DNA of 64,000 bases, from contig NZ_JAUSZH010000001.1 of NCBI RefSeq assembly GCF_030817355.1, positions 5,270,501 to 5,334,500 on the forward strand, given 5' to 3'. Positions 58,887 to 64,000 of the stretch are shown piece by piece. Numbering within the stretch: the stretch's first letter is position 1; every line of letters starts with the position of its first letter. This DNA comes from Streptomyces sp. V1I1 (GTDB lineage: Bacteria > Actinomycetota > Actinomycetes > Streptomycetales > Streptomycetaceae). A model generated the notes under the pieces. That model was not told the origin of the DNA. It made no database searches and worked only from the letters and a program-made list of their open reading frames with translations. Both the position numbers and the translations under genes were made by a program.

Positions 58887-59480
58887 ATGACCACCAGGAC
58901 GGATGCCCCCACGCGCCGCGAACAGATCCTCAAGGAGGCCGCGCGCCTGTTCGCCGAGCGCGGCTTCCACGGCGTCGGCGTCGACGAGATAGGGGCGGCC
59001 GTCGGCATCAGCGGACCCGGCCTGTACCGCCACTTCCCCGGCAAGGACGCGATGCTCGCGGAGCTGCTGGTGGGCATCAGTGAACGCCTGCTCAGCGGCG
59101 GCCGGCTCCGCGTCGAGGAGGCGGCCGCCGACCCCGAGTTGCTGCTCGCCTCGCTCATCGACGGGCACATCGACTTCGCGCTCGACGACCGCCCGCTGAT
59201 CACGCTCCACGACCGCGAGCTGGACCGGCTGCGCGACAGCGACCGCAAGCTGGTGCGGCAGTTGCAGCGGCAGTACGTCGAGCTGTGGGTCACGGCGGTC
59301 CGCGAACTCCACCCGGATGTCGCGGAGTCGGAGGCCAGGGCGGCGGTCCACGCGGTGTTCGGCCTGCTCAACTCCACGCCGCACCTGGGCTCGTACGGCG
59401 GCGGCCTGCCGGGCCGCGCGGCGACGGAGACGCTGCTGCGGCGCTTGGCACACGGGGCGTTCGCGTCACTGGCGGGCTGA
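58887..59480 (+). CDS. TetR-family regulator of acyl-CoA catabolic operon
   Basis: A 197-residue TetR repressor read from ATG 58887 (MTTRTDAPTRREQILKEAAR). The N-terminal HTH is FAERGFHGVGVDEIGAAVGI and SGPGLYRHFPGKDAMLAELL. The C-terminal helical ligand domain may bind an acyl-CoA. There is almost no leader ribosome site, so it may be leaderless. Upstream frame to 58866 overlaps the operator and is less likely. Confidence 0.9.
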   Translation: MTTRTDAPTRREQILKEAARLFAERGFHGVGVDEIGAAVGISGPGLYRHFPGKDAMLAELLVGISERLLSGGRLRVEEAAADPELLLASLIDGHIDFALDDRPLITLHDRELDRLRDSDRKLVRQLQRQYVELWVTAVRELHPDVAESEARAAVHAVFGLLNSTPHLGSYGGGLPGRAATETLLRRLAHGAFASLAG

Positions 59481-59570
59481 GGACCTGGGGTTCTGCCCAG
59501 CTGCCCGCCGCTGCCGTCCAACGTTCGGGACGCAGGGCGCCGCGGGCGTTGCGGACGGCACAATGGGCAC

Positions 59571-60359
59571 ATGCCGATACCCAGCCGTGCCGCCCTTGTC
59601 GACCACCTCGTCCGCACACGTATCGCCGGAGACGTCGCCACCCCCCGCGACAACAACCTCTCCCACTACCGCAAGCTCGCCAACGGCGACCGTCACTTCT
59701 GGCTCGGCCTGGAGCTCGGCGACCGGTGGACCGATGAGCAGGATGTGCTCGCCGTGATGGCCGAGCGGTGCGGTGTCAACGACGATCCCCAGCACCGGGC
59801 CGGGCAGGACACCATCGACCCCGAGCTGACCGTCGACGCCCTGGACCGACTGGCCGCCCGGCTGCGCAAGGCCGCCGCCGGGCAGGAGCGGGTGCTGTTC
59901 GCGACCGGGCATCCCGGCGGGCTGCTGGATGTCCACAGACAGACCGCCGACGCGCTGCGGGCCGCCGGGTGCGAGATCGTACGGATTCCGGGCGGGCTCA
60001 CCGCCGACGAGGGAATGGTGGTCCAGTTCGCGGACATCGCGATGCTGGAGCGCGGCGCGACCCTGTGGCACACGCACTCCCCGGCGCCCATGGCCGCGAT
60101 CCTGGACGCGCTCGAGCGGGAGGGACGCCCGCAGCCCGACCTGGTGGTGGCGGACCACGGCTGGGCCGGGTGCGCGGGGCAGCGGGGTCTGGACTCCGTC
60201 GGGTACGCGGACTGCAACGACCCCGCGCTCTTCATCGGGGAGGCGGAGGGAACCCTCCAGGTGGTGGTGCCCCTGGACGACCACGTCACGGATCCCCGCT
60301 TCTACGACCCGATGGCCGAGTACCTGCTGGACGCGGCGGGGCTGACGTCCCGGGGCTGA
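59571..60359 (+). CDS. Uncharacterised conserved protein, possibly phosphatase
   Basis: A 262-residue protein starting MPIPSRAALVDHLVRTRIAG. It has ATGHPGGLLDVHRQTADALR and DLVVADHGWAGCAGQRGLDS, with aspartates and histidines that could bind metal. Its homologues are often labelled phosphatase in Streptomyces, but I cannot confirm an active site. Rightward, with the TetR gene upstream. Confidence 0.6.
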   Translation: MPIPSRAALVDHLVRTRIAGDVATPRDNNLSHYRKLANGDRHFWLGLELGDRWTDEQDVLAVMAERCGVNDDPQHRAGQDTIDPELTVDALDRLAARLRKAAAGQERVLFATGHPGGLLDVHRQTADALRAAGCEIVRIPGGLTADEGMVVQFADIAMLERGATLWHTHSPAPMAAILDALEREGRPQPDLVVADHGWAGCAGQRGLDSVGYADCNDPALFIGEAEGTLQVVVPLDDHVTDPRFYDPMAEYLLDAAGLTSRG

Positions 60360-60423
60360 CGTCCCAGGGCTGACGTCCCAGGGTTTACGGCGGGTGCCGC
60401 ACACGCCCGCCGCGTGACCGCCC

Positions 60424-61299
60424 TCAGGCGCGGGGTACGCGAACGACGCCCTCCTGGATGACGGTGATCGCCAGCCGCCCGTCCTGCGTGTAGATCCGCG
60501 CCTGGCCCAGACCCCGGCCGCCGGACGCCGACGGTGACTCCTGGTCGTAGAGCAGCCACTCGTCCGCCCTGAAGGGGCGGTGGAACCACATCGCGTGGTC
60601 GAGCGAGGCGCCCACCACATCGCCGACCGCCCAGCCGCCGCGGCCGTGCGCGAGCAGCACCGAGTCGAGCAGCGTCATGTCGGAGACGTACGTGGCGAGG
60701 CAGACGTGCAGCAGCGAGTCGTCGGCGAGCTTGCCGTTCGCCCGGAACCAGACCTGCGAGCGCGGCTCGCGCGCCTCGCCGACCGTTCCGTACGGCGGGG
60801 CGTCGACGTACCGGAGATCGACCGCCGCCCGCGCCTCCAGGAAACGGTCGACCACGCCCGGATCGACGAAGCGGTCCGCGTAGCGCGGCAGCATCTCGGC
60901 CGCCGTCGGCAGCGTCTCCGGGTCCGGCGCGGCCGGCATCTCCGCCTGGTGCTCCAGCCCCTCCTCGTACGTCTGGAACGACGCCGAGAGGTGGAAGATC
61001 GGCTGCCCGTGCTGCACGGCCACCACCCGGCGGGTGGTGAAGGAGCGGCCGTCGCGGATCCGGTCGACCGTGTAGACGATCGGCGCGCCCGGGTCGCCCA
61101 TGCGCAGGAAGTACGAGTGCAGGGAGTGGGCCGTGCGGTCGTCGGGCACGGTGCGGCCCGCGGCGACGAGAGCCTGGGCCGCGACCTGCCCGCCGAAGAC
61201 GCGCGGGACCACCGCGGACCGGGACCGGCCGCGGAAGATGTTCTGCTCGATCTGCTCAAGGTCGAGCAGATCGAGCAGGTCGTCGAGCGCTTGGTTCAC
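60424..61299 (-). CDS. tesB: Acyl-CoA thioesterase II
   Basis: A 291-residue double-hotdog thioesterase: RVFGGQVAAQALVAAGRTVP, LHSYFLRMGDPGAPIVYTVD, FTTRRVVAVQHGQPIFHLSA, and SLDHAMWFHRPFRADEWLLY near the end, with the catalytic Asp. It releases free fatty acids from CoA. It is followed by an acyl-CoA dehydrogenase gene upstream on the same strand and may be coexpressed. Confidence 0.93.
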   Translation of the reverse strand: MNQALDDLLDLLDLEQIEQNIFRGRSRSAVVPRVFGGQVAAQALVAAGRTVPDDRTAHSLHSYFLRMGDPGAPIVYTVDRIRDGRSFTTRRVVAVQHGQPIFHLSASFQTYEEGLEHQAEMPAAPDPETLPTAAEMLPRYADRFVDPGVVDRFLEARAAVDLRYVDAPPYGTVGEAREPRSQVWFRANGKLADDSLLHVCLATYVSDMTLLDSVLLAHGRGGWAVGDVVGASLDHAMWFHRPFRADEWLLYDQESPSASGGRGLGQARIYTQDGRLAITVIQEGVVRVPRA

Positions 61300-61308
61300 G
61301 GACGGAAC

Positions 61309-62466
61309 CTACAGGCCCATCGACTTGGCGATGATGGACTTCATGACCTCGCTGGTGCCGCCGTAGATGCGGTTGACACGGTTGTCGGCGTAGAGGCGGG
61401 CGATCGGGTACTCGTTCATGTAGCCGTAGCCGCCGTGCAGTTGGAGGCAGCGGTCGATGACGCGGTGCGCGACCTCGGTGCAGAACAGCTTCGCGGACGC
61501 GGCCTCCGCGGCGGACAGCTCGCCCGCGTCCAGGGCCTCCAGGGCACGGTCGGCGACCGCCTCGGCGGCGTCCACCTCCGCCTGGCAGGCGGCCAGCTCG
61601 AACTTGGTGTTCTGGAAGTGCGCGACCGGCTTGCCGAAGACTGTGCGCTCCTGCACGTACTGCTGGGCGAACCGGACGGCGGCCTTGGCCTGTGCGTACG
61701 CGCCGAACGCGATGCCCCAGCGCTCGGAGGGAAGGTTCGCGCCGAGGTAGTAGAAGCCCTTGTTCTCCTCGCCGAGCAGGTCCTCGACCGGGACCTTGAC
61801 GTCGACGAAGGCCAACTCGGCGGTGTCGGAGGTGCGCAGGCCGAGCTTGTCCAGCTTGCGGCCGACCGAGTAGCCCTCCGACTTGGTGTCCACCGCGAAC
61901 AGCGAGATGCCGAAGCGGCGGTCGTCCTCGCGCGGGGCGGAGGTGCGGGCGCACACGATCACGCGGTCGGCGTGCACACCGCCGGTGATGAAGGTCTTGG
62001 CGCCGTTGAGGACGTAGTGCGTGCCGTCCTCGGAGAGCTTGGCGGTGGTCTTCATGCCCGCGACGTCGGAGCCGGTGCCCGGCTCGGTCATCGCCAGCGC
62101 CCACATCTCCTCGCCGCTGACGAACTTCTCGAGGTAGCGCTTCTTCTGCTCGTCGGTGGCAAGCATCTTGATGTACGGCAGGGCGAGCAGCACATGCACG
62201 CCGGAGCCGCCGAAGTTGACGCCCGCGCGCGAGGTCTCCTCGTAGAGGACGGCCTCGAACTTGTGTGTGTCCAGGCCCGCGCCGCCGAACTCCTCGGGGA
62301 CGTTGATGCCGAAGATGCCCAGCTCGCCGAGCTTGTAGTAGAAGTCGCGCGGCGCCTGGCCGGCGGCGAACCACTCGTCGTAGACAGGGGCGACCTCGGC
62401 CTCGATGAAGGCGCGTATGGTCTCGCGGAACGCCTCGTGGTCCTCGTTGTACACGGTACGGCGCAC
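61309..62466 (-). CDS. Acyl-CoA dehydrogenase (second copy)
   Basis: A 385-residue flavoprotein (MRRTVYNEDHEAFRETIRAF). WALAMTEPGTGSDVAGMKTT and QLHGGYGYMNEYPIARLYAD with YGGTSEVMKSIIAKSMGL match the family; the catalytic Glu region is in the NRIYGGTSEV loop or nearby as in the group. Substrate is unknown; a medium or long acyl-CoA is plausible since TesB follows. A large hairpin precedes its start (62490-62557). Confidence 0.92.
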   Translation of the reverse strand: MRRTVYNEDHEAFRETIRAFIEAEVAPVYDEWFAAGQAPRDFYYKLGELGIFGINVPEEFGGAGLDTHKFEAVLYEETSRAGVNFGGSGVHVLLALPYIKMLATDEQKKRYLEKFVSGEEMWALAMTEPGTGSDVAGMKTTAKLSEDGTHYVLNGAKTFITGGVHADRVIVCARTSAPREDDRRFGISLFAVDTKSEGYSVGRKLDKLGLRTSDTAELAFVDVKVPVEDLLGEENKGFYYLGANLPSERWGIAFGAYAQAKAAVRFAQQYVQERTVFGKPVAHFQNTKFELAACQAEVDAAEAVADRALEALDAGELSAAEAASAKLFCTEVAHRVIDRCLQLHGGYGYMNEYPIARLYADNRVNRIYGGTSEVMKSIIAKSMGL

Positions 62467-62489
62467 GGGGACGCCCCCTTCCCTCTACG

Positions 62490-62557
62490 GCTGAACCTCC
62501 CCCTCGCCCTGGCGGGCTGGGAGGTGCTCCCAGCCGCTCTCGCGGAGGTGGTTCAGC
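62490..62557 (-). promoter_or_regulatory. Nested inverted repeats in leader of acyl-CoA dehydrogenase gene
   Basis: GGCTGGGAG/CTCCCAGCC (62515-62523 and 62527-62535) form a 9-bp stem with a 3-nt loop, nested in outer arms GCTGAACCTCC and GGAGGTGGTTCAGC. The structure lies 24-91 nt upstream of the ATG at 62466, in the probable 5' leader. Confidence 0.55.
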
Positions 62558-62658
62558 GCCATCGTGGCTGCTCAATTGATGGTGCAACTAAGCGCTTGCT
62601 CAGACTAAGTTACCCAACGGTCACCGTGGCTGTCCAGGGCGGGGGACGGTCGTACGCG

Positions 62659-64000
62659 TCACAGCGAGCGCAGCGCGAACCAGAGCTCCATGCGTACGTC
62701 CGCGTCGTCCAAGTCCTCGTCGAGCAGGGTCGCGCAGCGGGCGATGCGCTGGCGGACGGTATTGCGGTGGACCTCCATCGCCGCGGCGGTACGGTCCCAA
62801 CTGCCGTGCAGCGAGAGCCAGTTGCGCAGAGTGTCGAGCAGGACGGGGGAGTCCGCGATCGGGGCGAGGCGCAGCCGGGCGTGGGCGGCCGCCTCCTCGG
62901 GGGCCAGCAGCGCCGCGAGCGAGGTGCCGCGGTGCCTGACCAGGTCGGTACGGGTGGCGGCGGCCCGGTGCACGGCCCTGGCGGCCTGGGTGTCGGCGGC
63001 GGCGAGCTCTTCGGGGAGGACGGGGGCGCTCACGCCGAGCACCCAGCCGGGCTGCGGGGTGACCTCGCGGTCGGCCGGCAGCAGGATCCGTACGGTCCCG
63101 TCGTCGGCCGGGTCGACGAGCGCGCTGCCGAGCGCGGCGCCGAGCGCGGACGCGGCGAAGGGGGTGCCGCTCCCGCCGCGTGCGTGGACGACGGTCCACC
63201 GCTCGGCCCCCAGCAGCGCCGCTGCCTCGGCGGGCCCCGCCCCGAGCAGCAGCCGTACGAGCGCGGCGCTGCGCCCGCTGCTGTCGGCGCCCTGGTGGGG
63301 CGCGGTCAGCAGCGAGAGGAGGACGACGGCGACCCCGGCGACGGTGTGGTCGCCGGCCTCGCGCACGGGGGTGGCGAGCCCGAGCACGAGCCCCTGGTGC
63401 CCGCCGAGGGCGTAGGCGGCGAGCTGCGCGCCGGGAATGGCGTCACTGGCGGACGCGGGCACGGGCACGGCCTGTCCCGGGTCGTCCCTCGGCGTTCCCG
63501 GCAGGGGTTTCACCACCCGCGCCAGGCGGCCCAGCGCCGCCCCCGCGTCCGGGCTCGGCGCGCGGCCCGACGAAGAGAGTTCCATGCCGTCCGGGGCCAG
63601 CAGCACCGCCTGGCCGCCCAGGCGGGACGCCAGCTGGTGCAGGACCGCCGGGACCGGGTCAGGGCGGGCCGCCGCCGCCGCGAGGCCCTGCTGGGCCTGG
63701 GTCACCCGGCGCAGTTCCCGGTGGCGCGCCTCCGCCATCAGGCGCCACACCGCACGCGCCACCGCCGTGAACGTCGTCTTCGGCGGCACCTCGAGCAGCG
63801 GCAGCCCATGCCGGTCGCACGCCTCTATCAGCGCCTGAGGCACCGTGTCGTACACCGGCGCCACCCCGAAGCCCAGCGCCGCCGCCCCCGCCTGCACGAT
63901 GCGCGAGACGTACATGTCGGGGTCCTTGAGCAGCACCCCCGCGCTCAGCAGCAGCTCGCCGCCGAGCAGATACGGATAGGGGTCCGCCATCTCGGAGGTG
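62659..64000 (-). CDS. PucR-family transcriptional regulator (partial at right edge)
   Basis: The frame is open to the right edge, so the N-terminus is cut. The visible end begins TSEMADPYPYLLGGELLLSA, the usual N-terminal PucR domain. A GGDEF-like middle follows, then the C-terminal PucR HTH: LRNWLSLHGSWDRTAAAMEV and HRNTVRQRIARCATLLDEDL. Such regulators control purine, amino acid or polyamine metabolism. It is the rightmost feature and probably starts just beyond the window. Confidence 0.88.
   Translation of the reverse strand, partial: TSEMADPYPYLLGGELLLSAGVLLKDPDMYVSRIVQAGAAALGFGVAPVYDTVPQALIEACDRHGLPLLEVPPKTTFTAVARAVWRLMAEARHRELRRVTQAQQGLAAAAARPDPVPAVLHQLASRLGGQAVLLAPDGMELSSSGRAPSPDAGAALGRLARVVKPLPGTPRDDPGQAVPVPASASDAIPGAQLAAYALGGHQGLVLGLATPVREAGDHTVAGVAVVLLSLLTAPHQGADSSGRSAALVRLLLGAGPAEAAALLGAERWTVVHARGGSGTPFAASALGAALGSALVDPADDGTVRILLPADREVTPQPGWVLGVSAPVLPEELAAADTQAARAVHRAAATRTDLVRHRGTSLAALLAPEEAAAHARLRLAPIADSPVLLDTLRNWLSLHGSWDRTAAAMEVHRNTVRQRIARCATLLDEDLDDADVRMELWFALRSL

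Overview
The window is high-GC actinobacterial DNA and almost certainly comes from a Streptomyces chromosome. The right 28 kb carries a recognisable Streptomyces core block: tRNA-His, orn, adpA (with a TTA codon), a Usp protein, a YaaH-type transporter, glmS, a GH20 hexosaminidase, the desferrioxamine genes desA-F, and a leucine/branched-chain acyl-CoA catabolic operon. No database could be searched; all calls come from reading translations, motifs and gene order.

Positions 1 to about 35.9 kb hold most of an integrated siphovirus-type temperate phage, inserted at the 3' end of tRNA-His (35914-35987). From the right end it contains a tyrosine integrase, then a divergent immunity region (repressor reading right; Cro/XRE and excisionase-like genes reading left). 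A long leftward early operon (about 33.2 to 20.5 kb) follows, with most neighbouring genes overlapping by 1-4 bp. It holds YqaJ-type exonuclease, ERF annealing protein, DnaQ-like exonuclease, RusA resolvase, a WhiB-HTH-HNH-like fusion, several Cys-rich small proteins, a DnaB-like helicase with candidate iterons in its 3' end, and several membrane microproteins. A boundary zone (about 19.3 to 15.7 kb) carries small regulators, a membrane-protein module, many hairpins and a twin palindromic operator. The late operon (15.7 kb to the left edge) runs small and large terminase, portal, MuF-like protein, scaffold, capsid, head accessory proteins, connector and closure proteins, tail terminator, tail tube, tail chaperones with a -1 frameshift, tape measure, and a LamG-containing minor tail protein cut by the window edge. 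Lysis genes and the distal att site would lie further left.

The host part reads as follows. adpA-orn-tRNA-His point left; adpA is the central developmental regulator, and its TTA codon implies bldA dependence. A hexosaminidase gene with a DasR-like site faces desABCD, which makes desferrioxamine-type siderophores from lysine; desE and desF bind and probably reduce the ferric siderophore. Two iron boxes (50946-50964 and 53012-53030) mark these two transcription units. From 53.1 to 58.8 kb lies an acyl-CoA dehydrogenase, HMG-CoA lyase and biotin carboxylase/carboxyltransferase operon of leucine breakdown, divergent from a TetR gene, with two GTTA-N8-TAAC operators between them. The right end has a TesB thioesterase, a second acyl-CoA dehydrogenase and a PucR-type regulator cut by the window edge.
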